A stretch of 64,000 bases of DNA, taken from the NCBI RefSeq assembly GCF_030272615.1, contig NC_081405.1, positions 609,882,677 to 609,946,676 of the forward strand, written 5' to 3'. The notes under the pieces are model-generated. The model had not been told where the DNA came from and made no database searches. It saw nothing but the letters and a program-made list of their open reading frames with translations. Of the stretch, positions 24,135 to 36,374 are shown piece by piece; the first letter of the stretch is position 1; each line of letters starts with the position of its first letter. The translations under genes were made by a program, and so were the position numbers. Source of the DNA: Cryptomeria japonica (taxonomy: Eukaryota; Streptophyta; Pinopsida; Cupressales; Cupressaceae).

Positions 24135-24566
24135 ATGGCTATTGAATTGCCCAACATAGATATTTATGTGGACCATGATGCTCATCTAAACACAAAAAAT
24201 ATTGACCAACTTAGACACTCTCCACATTTGAAAACATTTGTGGAAGATCCTTACAACCAATAATTGTTAGAAAAGCTTGTTAAAACTAATCTGAGCGAGT
24301 TCCTGGTAGAGCTTATCAACCAAGGGGCATATATTCCCCCTAACACTGACCAATCAGATCTTGACACTCCTATAGAAGGTGACCTCGCTAATTGACCTCT
24401 TCTTCATACTACTATTCATGTACCACCTACCACTTCTACACTCGCAAGTTCTATACCTACAAGAACTTGTAATCTCCCCATCTCTCAACATCCTAGGTCA
24501 TCCATACCTCTCCATAATTCTTCCAACTATGTCAATGCTAGCTTGCCACCCATCATTACTATTTTT
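24135..24566 (+). pseudogene. Possible gypsy-type gag N-terminal fragment, cut by element A
   Basis: From ATG 24135 a plus-strand reading (MAIELPNIDIYVDHDAH) runs with few stops, through SEFLVELINQGAYIPPNTDQ and a Pro/Thr/Ser-rich stretch, until element A begins at 24567. The style fits the start of a gag gene in a Tat-like gypsy element, but I see no diagnostic domain. The expected continuation beyond A (44672 onward) is not recognisable. Confidence 0.3.
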
Positions 24567-25896
24567 TGAACAAACCAAAATATGGAGAGGGGGAATGAAT
24601 TAGTATTCCCAAATATAACACTCTGATAATCTAAAATTTAACTTGATCTTAAATAACCTTAGTGGGAAATGAAATAAGAAATAAAAGTGAAATGCTCAAC
24701 ATACACAACAATAAGAAAGACACCAAATTTTTATACATGGAGAACCCAAATGGGGAAAACCATGAAGAGGGTGAACCCTTAAGATAATATAACTAGTTAT
24801 ATGGGATTACAAAATGAGTATCACTGCTTAAAGTTCTCACTGCTGAAAAAGATCACTTCTAACAAGAAAAGGAATGAACTAAGAAAAAATGCATCTACAT
24901 ATTCAGGGGATCAATTCATGTTAAGATAAAAAAATACCAACTTCTTGTTATAGATTCGGTTAAGTTCTATAATACTATCACACTAAATCTATCCTTCTTG
25001 TTTATTCATAAAGCATCCACTTTCTTGCCTTTTCTCTTACCACTTACCCTTCACTTATTTCATTGTCATTTGTCTCATCTCCACCCTTTTTTGTCAAACA
25101 TAATGCGACTATGTATATATATGTATCAATAAGAATATACATCAAGTTAATCTCAATTAACAATTATCCAAATGATTCTTCAATAGTTAGATCACATGCT
25201 AGAAGCACTAGAGAAAAATACCAACACAACCATTCAAGGTTGGTCTAAACGGGAATGAGCATATCCTCAAATTTCAAAAATAACACTCTACAGGAGCACA
25301 AAGATCATGATACAACATAACATTAAGAGGTTAAACGAATGTATAACAAGACAATAAAATATTATCAACAATTATCAAAAGACCACAAAAAACCAAAGCA
25401 TATAGAGTTGCCAAAAATTACATAACTAAATATATTTCTGGAGCACAACATTTGGTGTGTGAATTCCAGAGAACCAAAACATGAACATAACAATTTCAAG
25501 CAATGATAATAAGAATATCAAAATTGCACTACTATATTTACATCAAGACATAACTAGGGAGGACTACAAGTTTGAAATAAGTTAACTGAATATTTGTCAC
25601 ATCGCATAAATGACTGGATCATGAGATCAATCACCACAACCAACACCAAATATCTCATATCACAATGATGTATTCACATACTAATAATACATATTTCTGG
25701 AGCAATAAACATATCTATAATACATCAGAAATAAGTAGGATCTACCATCTACATCGTACATACCTATCTTCTACTATTTTGCACCATATAATTTTCATCT
25801 TACATACCTATCTTCCACTATTCTACACCATATTTGGACCAATCTGGATCACCAAGTTTGACGTCAATGACAATTAAGACATACATTCCTAACAAT
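24567..25896 (-). repeat. 3' LTR of element A
   Basis: On the minus strand it starts TGTTAGGAATGTATGTC at 25896 and ends near TTTGTTCA at 24567. It matches 43408-44671 along its length, including the run CTTAACTTGATCTTA (plus-strand sense), the block ATACATGGAGAACCCAAATGGGGAAAACCATG at about 24733-24764, and ATTCTTCAATAGTTAGATCAC. Confidence 0.85.
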
Positions 25897-26279
25897 CTTC
25901 CACTCTATCATTGATGACAAAATACTTCTATCAAAAAGAATTTACCAAATCCCTCTCTTCGGTAATGTTTCCTTATTTCTCCATATTCTCAGAATTTCAT
26001 AAATTCTCCCAAATTATAAAAAATGATCATATTTCTGCCCCTTTGAAATCAAGGACAAAGGGTAACCAAAAAAAGGTTACCAAAAAATTGCATTATAAAA
26101 GGGTTTTCAAATTTTCTTTTCTTGAAAAATTCTTTTATACTTCTCTTTCAGTTCTAGAAAGAAAGTTTTCTAAGAATTCATAGTCAAATAGAGACTCAAG
26201 CTCAAACCGTCATTCTAAAAAATAACATCAATTTCTTTTGATTAAGGAACCTAGAATAGAGGGAGTTTGCACATACCTC
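25897..26279 (-). other. 3' untranslated end of element A with its polypurine tract
   Basis: On the minus strand this runs from the B insertion site to GTCATCAATGATAGAGTGGAAGAT next to the 3' LTR, the equivalent of the GCCAAAGGGGGAGAT tract in B, D and E. No coding sequence is clear; the 90-codon plus-strand frame at 25911-26183 is antisense and has no motif. Confidence 0.6.
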
Positions 26280-27198
26280 TGTTGGCAATTGACACTCGTT
26301 GGATTCATATGTTGTCATTGATGGCAACAAGATTCTATATAGAAACAAGATTCCATAAAAGTGATATACCAACATTAGGAGGCATTCACCGACAGACACT
26401 GACATTGGAGTAATCAAGGTCTCCACTGGCACTAGCATCCAACACTTTAGGGAAGCCGACATCAAGGAAGTTCTATTTGTAAAATCATTTTGTAATTATT
26501 GTATTGGGTCGACATTGTATATATTTTGTATTATAAGGTGACATAAGGCATATTGTTTGTAAGGGTATATAGGTCAGTTTGTTAGGTCATTATGATATGA
26601 CAGAGATGAGATATTGAATTACTAAATAGGATTATGGATATATACGAAGGATATGTATGTAGATCATTTGTATGCAAATGTTATATCATGCAATGATCTA
26701 TAGATGTTTTGTAAGGAATTCCTGGAGAAAGAGGAGATACCAGTAGAAGGTTTAGGGTTTATGAACTAGTACAAAATAGAGCTTTAACTGAAACTCTTTT
26801 TGGCATTGCATATGCATTTTGTGAGTTCACTAGTACTATTTTATTTCAGCAAAAGCTTGTAGTCGGTGAGACTCTTTTGTGTTGAGCAGTGTGCTCTAGG
26901 TAGTTGCCTTCATGCATGTGCATGCCCCCATGCTATGTAATAGCTTTCATATGGCCAATGAATTGATATTGTGGGTCACAAATCCCACCGTGGTTTTTCC
27001 TCTTTGAGGTTTTCTACATATAAATTTAGTGTGTTATGGTGTTCATTCATGTGGCTGGTTTATTTGGTTCATGTTATATGTTTTTTCATTTACCGGTTTA
27101 TATGTGTATGTTATAAGAGGCAAAAATCTTATGTTACAAGTAGAACATTGATTCACCTTCCCCCCTCTCAATTTTCTTGGGTTCATTGTATTCCAACT
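26280..27198 (+). repeat. 5' LTR of element B
   Basis: Starts TGTTGGCAATTGACAC and ends ATTCCAACT (the last base changed from A). It is highly similar to 39444-40337. The shared LTR block CCCACCGTGG to ACATATAAAT is at 26984-27026. Confidence 0.9.
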
Positions 27199-27200
27199 AC

Positions 27201-27212
27201 TTCTCTCAGAGC
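27201..27212 (+). other. Degenerate primer-binding site of element B
   Basis: TTCTCTCAGAGC just after the LTR matches the last seven and two further positions of the initiator-Met site TGGTATCAGAGC seen intact in element D. It is weak on its own but correctly placed. Confidence 0.45.
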
Positions 27213-27272
27213 TTGGTACCTCATAAGAAGTTTAAGAGCTTGAGGAAGATCTTGAAATTGAAATCATTGAAT

Positions 27273-28411
27273 ATGGCTATGGAGAAGAAACTTGAGATGG
27301 AACTTGAGGACTATGATGCTGAAAGGATGAATAACTTGAAACTTGAGGCTAAATTGAATTCTGCAAATGAATTCATTCTTATTCTACAAGAAAGGCTATC
27401 ATCGACTCAAGCTAAGAGAAACATACTTTTGCAAAAGCAGGATGATGAAGAGAAAAATTCACTTAAGGAACAATGTCAGAAACTGAGTCAAGCAATCATT
27501 CTCATGAAGACTAAAATGCAAGACCTGACTATGAGGTTATGAAAAGATATTGAGGACAGAAAGAAAAAGGAAGAAAATCTTGGTATATCTTGGAAGATCA
27601 AATTTGATGAATGTGGCAGATTGACTCATGAGAATAATTTGTTGAGAACTAATTTAGCACACTCCTGGAATAATGAATAAGATCTTGAAAGAAAAATAAC
27701 AACTCTGAGAGATTATCTGACTACTGTAAGTGAGTATAAAGAAAAATTCAAGATTAGTGCTACATAGCTGGATGATTTATTCAAAAGACAAAGGCAGAGT
27801 GAAGATTCTAGAGGACTTGGATTTGTACAAGGTGAAAGCTCTGGTATTGAAAATGAAGATCAGACAACTAGTATACAGAACTCATCAGACCAAAGGAAAC
27901 CGGTAAGGAAATCTAAAGCTTACAAATTCAATGGTAGATGTTTCGTTTGTAATAAATTTGGGCATATGGATAGACAATGTAGAAATAGAGAAATCAATAC
28001 TACAATTTTGTTCCCGGTCAATCCACAAACTGTAATAAATATGGTCATAAGTTAGAAGATTGTAGAATGAATGTTAAATGTCATGCATGTGGAAAGTTTG
28101 GACATTTGGCTAATCATTTTAGGTCAAGGAATGACATCGGATATGTCAAAGCAATTCAAAAGAACAATGTTACATGTTATGCATGCAACAAAATAGATCA
28201 TATTGCTAAGTACTACAGAATCAAGATTCAACCGATTAGCAATGATAAAGTAAATAAGAAAGGAAAACATAAGGTATATGAAATACAACAAGATCACACC
28301 AAGAAATGGGTTAGAAAATCTGAAGGACCATGTGGAGACGCAACTACACCGGTAACCCCACTAGTACAACAAAGCATTCTTCCAGCAGCAGGAAATTCCA
28401 CCAGTAACTGA
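27273..28411 (+). pseudogene. Element B ORF1: coiled coil plus four CCHC zinc knuckles
   Basis: ATG 27273 opens a coiled coil (MAMEKKLEMELEDYDAERMN, later MKTKMQDLTMRL then KDIEDRKKKEENL), which aligns with element D (EMQDMTMRFYKDIEDRKKNE). Then come four knuckles: CFVCNKFGHMDRQC (about 27945-27986), TNCNKYGHKLEDC in another frame, CHACGKFGHLANHF (last Cys lost) and CYACNKIDHIAKYY (Gly and last Cys lost). It ends at 28409-28411. The knuckles imply nucleic-acid binding, as in Gag, and the coiled coil implies self-assembly; both roles are inferred. No capsid-type UBN2 domain is visible. Stops and at least one frameshift break it. Confidence 0.75.
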
Positions 28412-28766
28412 GGCATAAGCCTTAGGGGTTGGAAAACTCATTGCAAAACTTGCATATTCCCTAGAGGAGATCTGGAAATTTGTGTTAATCATTGATGAAT
28501 GTTTACCTAATATAAGACTGTGAAACCAACATCTGCTAGGGTACATCATGAAGCATTTACAATAGTGAAGAATTAGGGTTTATTCATTGATAAATAGGGG
28601 AAATTGGATTCATTTTCACTCACCTAGCATTCAAGTATCCAAATCAAAGCAACGACAAATCTTAGGTGATTAAGAGTGAGAAAAATCATTCTATAAGGAT
28701 TTATAGCAATTATCTTAGAAGCACTTAATCTTCTAACTGACGATCACTTTCAGGTATTTCTTCACA

Positions 28767-30095
28767 ATGACATCCAGATCATTTCCTCCTACTCTCATTG
28801 AAAATCCCACCATTGTTGAATTCAAGGATAGGTTGAGACCCATTTTCAAGGAAGTACCCCTGATATCCAAGAAGGAAGACTCTGTTGGAGAATTCTCTAG
28901 GGTTCCTGACGATGTGATGTATGTTGAAGATGTAAGGGCATACATTCACTGCACCTTGGAGGATCTAGGCACATAGGAAATAAAAGGTATGTATCAATCT
29001 GTGATACTAGGAAGCTCTGGAACAATCAAGCTGGAATACAAAGCCATTGAGGATCTAGGGTTAACTGGTATCCTATACATACCAAAATTCAAAGATGAGG
29101 TGATCAGATATGTTCTGAGTAGGGTTCACAATGAATTCATCTAGCTAGATTAGCCCCACATGATCACAAAGGAGGCTATTCAAAGCAGTCACCAACTTAA
29201 CCAAAGTTGGACAAGAACCTGATAAGAATATCTCCAATACTACGGTTGAGAATCTCACCGCCATAACCCATGATGGAAGATCAATAAGGATCAGCACAAT
29301 CAAGGACACAGATGTGAAATTTTCAAGCATGATAATCAGTTACATGGTAACTCAATCTAGTCGATTGAACTCTGTTGCTAGATCTTGCACCCATGTTGCA
29401 CATCAGATGTTGAGGAATGATGGTAAATATGACTTGTGTGAATGGCTGAGAAGTGAACTAATGTTGAATCTTGGAAAGATTAAGGGTGTTAAGAAAGGAA
29501 CCTTTAGGTTTGGAAATCTCATTTTTTGTTTAATTATTCAATTCATAAATGAGCTACCTAGTCTAGGGAAGAAGCATTGGGCTCATGACATACCGATAGG
29601 TATGCAAATCAAGGAAGCAATCACCAGTCTTGGTACCAATAGAGATGAAAAGATTTGGGGCTATTTCAAAACATTTCAGGAAAATATGAGATAGAGGGAA
29701 AGGATATCAAAGCACATTGTGGATAAGTACTCCATTGATATTTTTTTATGATGAAGACCAATGAAACCCTCATGGAGGTAGTGGAACCAAGGAGCATATG
29801 GGTCACTAAGCTTGGATATGAGGTGGATGATAACATTTTGGATCATTATACAAAGATGCTGCTAGAAGCTCCATTGGATGAAAAAACCCAACATTTTGGC
29901 ACTATAGAAGAAAAGGCTCTTGAAGTCAAGACTGGCTTCAATTGGAAGAAAAGAGAGAAGAAAATAGATAAGATTTCTGCATTTGTATAGAATGTAATTC
30001 ATAGGATAAATACATAATTGGGTTCTGGATCCAAATCGGCAAGAGAACTAGTAGGATAACCGACAACAAAACCGACAGTGGCTAGTGCTCCTGAG
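28767..30095 (+). pseudogene. Element B ORF2, N-terminal part, function unknown
   Basis: Starts at ATG 28767, about 355 bp after ORF1. It opens TLIENPTIVEFKDRLRPIFK, which aligns with the start of ORF2 in D (FIANPTIVEIVKCPRPIFK). Further on are YIHCTLEDLG, VIRYVLSRVHNEF, a stretch HDIPIGMQIKEAITSLGT, and the family core TNETLMEVVEPRSIWVTKLG followed by YEVDDNILDHYTKMLLEAPL. The last two align with D and E. Several stops and frameshifts are present. It runs into a Thr/Pro/Ala-rich stretch and is cut by element C near 30095. No known domain is recognised. Confidence 0.65.
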
Positions 30096-31390
30096 GAGAT
30101 GAGGCCTGAAACTTTCATTTATGGAAAAGGATTTAACATTCCTCAAAAAATGGGATACACTGGAACAGGTCCTATAGGAAAAAGAAAAGAAGGTATCTCA
30201 GAACTTATCCAACCTCATACTCAATAGGCTATAGACAAAATAGGCTTAGGGTATGGACAATTTACTCTACCAGAGAACACATCATCTAACCAACATGAAG
30301 AGGAATATAAAAATAGACAAGAACAACTTCCAATTGAAAGGGAAGAGGCATCTTGCAAGTAACAAGCACAAACAAACATGAAATGGCAAAATAAGCAATC
30401 CACAAATCAACAAGAGAAACAAACTAGTGATACCTCCCAAGCAACATCAACTCTCAATCAAAACAATCATGAACCTAGTACTAATCAAGGAGAGCTGACA
30501 ATAAAGTTGACAGAACTCAATCATAGTCTATAAGAAGTTGAATATGAAAGAAGAAAAGATATAGCAAGAAAAATAAAAGAAACCCATCAGAAGCTATATG
30601 AACAAATTTGTAGATTGCAAGCTACAAGTGAGACAGATTCTGACAAATGGGAATGGGATTCCTATCATTCTGAAGAATCAGCTGAAGAAAATTTCTTTGA
30701 AGAAGATGTAGGAGTCGATGTAGCTCACACGTATGCAGGGAAAATGTTAGGAACTAGTTCACTTGAATTAGAATCACATTCGGCTGACTTGGACTTAATT
30801 AAGGATGATCAAGAACATCTTGTGTGAGGTCATTTTGATGAGGGTACCATTATAGACATTGAAATACATATCAAAAACTTTGATAGCTCAACCATGACCC
30901 TAAATACTCTCAAAACATCTCAAACTGATGACCCCTTACCTCTAATCCACCACAAACTTATTGATTGGGAAAATGAAGGACATACTGCCATTGACACCTT
31001 TCTGAATGACCATGCCATATCTGTATATCTTAATGCAATCGAACCCGCAAAAAATTTCACCAGGAATTTCAACAACACATCTTCTAGTCAAGTGAGTCCC
31101 AAATCTCCTAGTCACAACAAGGAAAATAAAGAAAACAATATTAGGTCTAATGTTGAAAACCATTTCTTCGCAACATTAGATTAGGAAAAAGTAAAAAGAA
31201 AGGACACATGTAATGGTGAAAACCTCCTTGAGGCGTTGGAAGATGGGAGATTTGACACTTTACCTGAGTACTATCAAGAAAGGTCATCAATTTTGATCGA
31301 ACCAACAGAGGCAGTTAACATTGGGACAACAGAGCAACCGAAGATCCTACATCCAACAACTTCTTTTTTAGAAGAAGAAAGGAAACAATA
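30096..31390 (+). pseudogene. Element C G-patch and acidic spacer (gag-pol junction)
   Basis: FIYGKGFNIPQKMGYTGTGP and GKRKEGISELIQP form a G-patch-like motif of the kind found between gag and protease in Tat elements. It is followed by Gln/Asn/Glu-rich spacer, including DSDKWEWDSYHSEESAEENF (30640-30700) and PTTSFLEEERKQYMEFF before the reverse transcriptase. No protease triad is clearly readable. Stops and frame changes are many. Confidence 0.55.
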
Positions 31391-31399
31391 TATGGAATT

Positions 31400-33186
31400 C
31401 TTCAAATGATGACAAATCAATTTCGCCTGGTCATATGCAAACATGTCAGGATTGGATCCAAAGCTTATTATGCATCACTTAAATGTGAGTTGAGGAGCCA
31501 AACCAGTCAAATAGAAATTAAGAAAGATGCATCCACATATCGCTCTCCTAGCCAAAGCAAAACTAAAGAAATTACTGGATGTAGGATTCATCAAACATCG
31601 TTCCTCTTTCAAAACCAGACAAAATTATTAGAGTATGCAAAGACTTTAGAGATCTTAATAATGCATGTCCAAAGGATGACTTTCCTTTATCTAACATTGA
31701 CATCATTATAGATTTAAGAACTGGACACTCCATGTTTTCTCTAATGGATGGTTTCTCCGGATACAATCAGATTACAATAGCACCTCAAGATCTAGAAAAG
31801 ATAGCTTTCACATGTCCGTGGGGTACTTTCTACTGTAATGCCATGTCTTTTGGACTAAAGAACACGGGTACCACATATCAGAGAGCTATGACAATGATAT
31901 TCCATGACATGATGCATGCATTCATGGAAGAATATGTGGATGACATCTTGGCCAAATCATACAATAGAGAAGAACATATAGATACTAGAAAAGATCTTTG
32001 ACCGGTTAGAATAGTACAATCTATGGCTAAATCCTAAGAAATGTGCCTTTGGTGTCACTTCAGGAAAGCTATTGGGATACATTGTTTCAACTAGAGGTAT
32101 CAAAGTAGATCTAGCTAAGGTCAAAGCAATCATGGAAATGATATCTCCTAAGAATATAAGTCAACACAGATCACTCCAAGGAAGAATCTAGTCAATCAGA
32201 AGATTTGTTGCTCAACTAGCAGATAAATGTCAACCATTTACTCATCTATTGCATAAAAATGTTCATTTCAAGTGGGACCATCAATGTGAGGTTGCATTCA
32301 ACAAGATCAAGGCATATCTCATTCAACCACCCATTCTAATGTCACCAATTCTAGGAAAGTCATTATTACTCTATGTATCGACCACTGAAGTATCATTAGG
32401 AGTTCTGCTCACAAAATAAGATAATGAAGGAAAAGAGTGGGCCATCTACTACATCAATAGAACACTAGTGGGATATGAGCTCAACTATTCCCTAACAAAA
32501 AAAGCATGCTTGGTGGTAGTTTTTGCTTCTCAAAAATTAAGACACTGTACTATCTCACTCCATCAAGTTGATAGCTAAAATCAATCCATTGAAGTATTTA
32601 CTCAGCAAGGCAACATTGACAGGACGACTAGCAAAATGGATCATGATTATAAGTGATTTTGATATTGAGTATATAGACAGAAAAGATATCAAGGGACAAG
32701 TCATTGCAGACCAACTAGCTAAGGCACCACTTCAAGATGATCATCCTTTACAAATTGAATTTCCCAATGCTGATATCCTAATAGTCACCCTAAAAAAATG
32801 ACAATTATACTTTGATGGTTCATATACATAGCATGGATCAGGAGTAGGTATTCTTTTCATCACACCACAAGTCATACAATTATGAAAGAATACAAATTAA
32901 GCTTCCCATGCACCAACAACAAGAAGAATATGAAGCTTTGGTTATAGGTATCAATATGGCTGTAGAATGGAACATTACACAACTTCAAGTCTTTAGAGAC
33001 TCTCAGCTCGTCATCAGTCAAATTAATGATGACTACCAAACAAAGGATGGCAAATTAATGCCTTACAAAAAGATGGTAGATGATTTCAATAAGTATTTTG
33101 TAGAAATAACTTTTGATAAAATTCCAAGGAATGACAACAAAGCAGCAAATGCCATGGCAACACTTGCTTCTCTACTTCAGACATAG
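31400..33186 (+). pseudogene. Element C reverse transcriptase and RNase H
   Basis: Begins FAWSYANMSGLDPKLIMHHL, then GAKPVK and KLRKMHPHIALLAKAKLKKL, the usual gypsy entry. RVCKDFRDLNNACPKDDFP follows, then SLMDGFSGYNQITIAPQDLE, PFGLKN-like SFGLKNTGTTYQRAM, and the catalytic YVDDILAKS at about 31936. After a frameshift near 31995, RNase H reads GKLLGYIVS, FAQKLRH-like FASQKLRH, and IDRKDIKGQVIADQLAKAPL. A second, archaeal-type RNase H typical of Tat elements follows (QLYFDGSYT, EYEALVIGINMA, IPRNDNKAANAMATLA). Compared with relatives, a short segment after GFIKHRSS is missing or scrambled. Not functional. Confidence 0.85.
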
Positions 33187-33189
33187 GAA

Positions 33190-34545
33190 AATCAAGAATG
33201 TTATGAATTCCTGATAGAAGAGGTGTTTTACCTCACTCATAATTGTCCTGATTCCCAAACTATCTGTCACCTTGTTGGGCATGATTCCTCCCATTATGGC
33301 CAAACTTACACATACTTGAAAGATAACACCCTACCTCCCGATTTATCAAAGAACCAAAAGAGAAACTTTATTCGACAATCCTCCCATTTTACTCTTGTCG
33401 CAGATACCCTATTTAAACAAGGTTTGGACAGTACTCTCTTAAGATGTCTCGAACAAGAAGAATCTGAGAAGGCCTTAAATGAAGTCCATAATGACATTTG
33501 TGACACTCATTCAAGTGGTCTTACCCTTTTGAAAAAACTCATACGCTTGGCCTATTATTGGCCAACTATAGAACAAGATTATTTTCAGATAGCTAAAACA
33601 TACAAACAATGTCATATCCATGGAAATTGAATTCATGCACCAACACAAAAACTTCATGCTTTGGCAACATCTTGGTCTTTCTACCAATGGGGTCTTGATC
33701 TAGTAGGCAAGATAAATCCTTCTTCATCCAATGATCACAAATTTATCCTTGTAGCTACAGAATCTTTCACAAAATGGATTGAGGAAGTACCTCTCACAAA
33801 TATCATAGGAAAATAAATTGCTGCCTTTATCTTGAATTACATCATCTGTCCCTATGGAATACCCATGACCATTATCACTGATAATGGGCGACCATTCAAG
33901 AACCAAGATGTACAAGAGCTATGTGAGAAATTCAAGATCCAACACAGATTTTCCACACCCTACTATCCACAAGGTAATGGGCAAGCAGAAGCATCAAAGA
34001 AAACTATTTTGAAAACCCTCAAAAAGATAGTGAATGATGTTGGTAGAGATTGGCATATTCAATTGAACCTTGCTTTATGGGCCTACCGTACTAGTATCTG
34101 CACACCAACAGGTGCCACACCATTATCTTTTGTTTATGGATCAAAAGCAATACTGCCAATAGAAGTAGAAATACCTTCTCTACGAGTATCATTAAAGGGG
34201 CTTATCCTAGATGAAGAACAATGAGTATCTAGATTACAAGAGTTAGAATTGATCCATGAATGAAGACAAAATGTCTTTGATCATTTAAAGGTATATCAGC
34301 AAAGAATGTACCGAAGTTATAATCACAAGGTCAAACCACAAGTCTTTCAAGTTGGGGAACTAGTACTAAAGTAAAATCCATGAAACTGATCAGATCGAGA
34401 AAAGAAAGGAAATTTTGAAACAAACTGGTTAGGTCCATTTGTGGTCACAATAGTATTGGGTTAGGAGCATATCAACTATCAACATAGGATGAGGATAAAC
34501 TTGACGAACCCATCAATAGCATGCATCTGAAGAAGTTTTATGTTT
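33190..34545 (+). pseudogene. Element C integrase
   Basis: The zinc-binding part is VHNDICDTHSSGLTLLKKL and then YWPTIEQDYFQIAKTYKQCH (HHCC; the second Cys region ends CHIHGN). The catalytic core has WGLDLVG, IITDNGRPFKNQ and YPQGNGQAEASKKTI, giving D, D and E. It is followed by WAYRTSICTPTGATPLSFVY and a C-terminal part with WLGPFVVT. The core frame is open from 33832 to 34224, but stops at about 33628, 33817 and 34224 and downstream break it. It would insert the cDNA; it is dead here. Confidence 0.85.
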
Positions 34546-34700
34546 GAAAAAGAAGAAAATCAAAAAATAGTGAAAAAGAAGAAAAATCCAAAAACATTGA
34601 AAAAGTAGAAAATCAAAAAACAATGAAAAAGCAGAAAATCAAAAAATAGTGAAAAAGCAGAAAAATCCAAAAAAAATGAAAAACAATTAAAAAAAAATCA
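34545..34700 (+). repeat. Purine-rich tandem repeat after element C pol
   Basis: Imperfect units of the form GAAAAAGMAGAAAATCMAAAAAWA(G/T)T recur about six times. Such tracts are common just after pol in Tat-type elements. Confidence 0.8.
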
Positions 34701-36374
34701 AATATGAGAAAAAGTGTAATAAAAACAGATGGTGAAAACCTGGTAAACAGGCACTATCTGTCAGCTAGCTCTTCCATCTATTGGTTCATGCATCCTTCCG
34801 CTTGCATTCTTTTCCTTAAGCGTTGTTCATATCCATCATACAGCCTTTGTACATACGCAGGCATCCCAGGTGTTTTCTCATCATTGTTTGGATCATTGTA
34901 TATATCATAATAAAGTTTGTTTCTAGACTGGGGGCAAAATCCTGAACCTAGTTGGGGGAAATTTTTTTGAAAGTTTTGCGCTTAATCAAATAGGTAGAAC
35001 AATAGTTAGGCAACTCTTGTCAAGCAAAAACTGAGACACATCCAACGTTGAACATGAGATCAAATTGTCAACCATCAAACTATCACATGTCAAGTCTAAG
35101 CACATGAAAAACACATATCAATGGATGATATATCTTGACTCATAATTTTAACACTTTGACAATGATGGTTCAAATATTTTCTCTTGATTTTCGCTATCAT
35201 GATTTCTGAGTGACTCCAAGATGTCTTTGACTAGAGGAACAAGGAACATGATATTTTTCTTGCCTGTTGTCTATAAATTAATCGTTAATATGCACAAAGT
35301 TGTCTCAGGACATGATCATCAGACTATCATACAGGACATTTCGGACTTGCATATAGAAATGATTAATACTACATATTTTACGCAAGCAACACTCAGGTCA
35401 TCTTGATTCAATTATACCTTGATGCTTGTGCTAACCTGCAATATCAAAACCCAAGAAAGTAGTGTTCAGGTCATCATGGTTCAATTATACCATTGATGTT
35501 TGCACTCACTTCCCACATTTTAAAAGCTCAATAATGAAACAAAGCAATGACCACATGACCACATGACCACATGACCGATCCAATCACCAAATTGCATTTC
35601 ATTTTGCATTTGTATTTTTAAAGTAGATTTGCATTTCATTTTGCATGGGATCACAAAAGCTCATCTTATCCAAGGCCAAATCTATCACAAGAATCATCAA
35701 TGTATCATCATAGGTATATACACAATTATAACGATGACTCATCTCTCCAAATATTGTCAACCCAATGCAAATCTTATGCTACCCCCTCAAATATGAACCC
35801 ACATCAGCATATATGAATCTTCCTCCAACATAATATCACCAAATAGTCAGTTCTTTATCGAATCAATCTTATCAATTCTATCAATTGATCTCATCTGATG
35901 CATTCTATCATGTCTTATATAGGATAAATCCTTCCTAGAACTAGATGTTTTGATCACATCTTAAATAGGATATATCATTCTTGAAACCAGACACTTTGAT
36001 CATCTTTGTCTTATATAGGAGTTGCCATTCCTGAAACTAGACTCGATCTCAATCCCATCAATCTAATAAATCTTATCAATTCAATCAAACTCTATCAATC
36101 ATCACATCAAGAACCACATCAAAGTGATTGAAGAATTCACACTTTCCTCGACCACAGTTGTAGGAATCATCTAATAGTCTATTAGGAAATTAATTTCACA
36201 AAGATCCAAAAACTCTAAAGGTCAATTATCTTAATTGATTCCCCGAGGGGGCATCATCGCATCACAATTTATGAATCAATATCTGGGGCATCCTATCAAA
36301 CCAATATCATCATCAAAATGAGATTATTCTTTGAATCAACGTGTCATCATGCCTTTCTTCAAAGAGGGGCAAAA
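34701..36374 (+). other. Element C 3' non-coding region with local repeats and polypurine tract
   Basis: A long untranslated tail. It has two GGGGG-rich tracts near 34930 and 34970 (TGGGGGCAAAA, TTGGGGGAAA), a diverged direct repeat around 35385-35520 (CAGGTCATC, TGATTCAATTATACC), GACCACAT repeats at about 35550-35578, three imperfect units around 35910-36040 (CTTATATAGGA, then CCTGAAACTAGA-like), and AAGAGGGGCAAAA at 36362-36374 as polypurine tract. No gene. Confidence 0.55.

Noticed and set aside
35550-35578. Short regular repeats (GACCACAT) that might suggest an array
   Set aside because: No spacers and plant context; a simple tandem repeat in the tail of element C.
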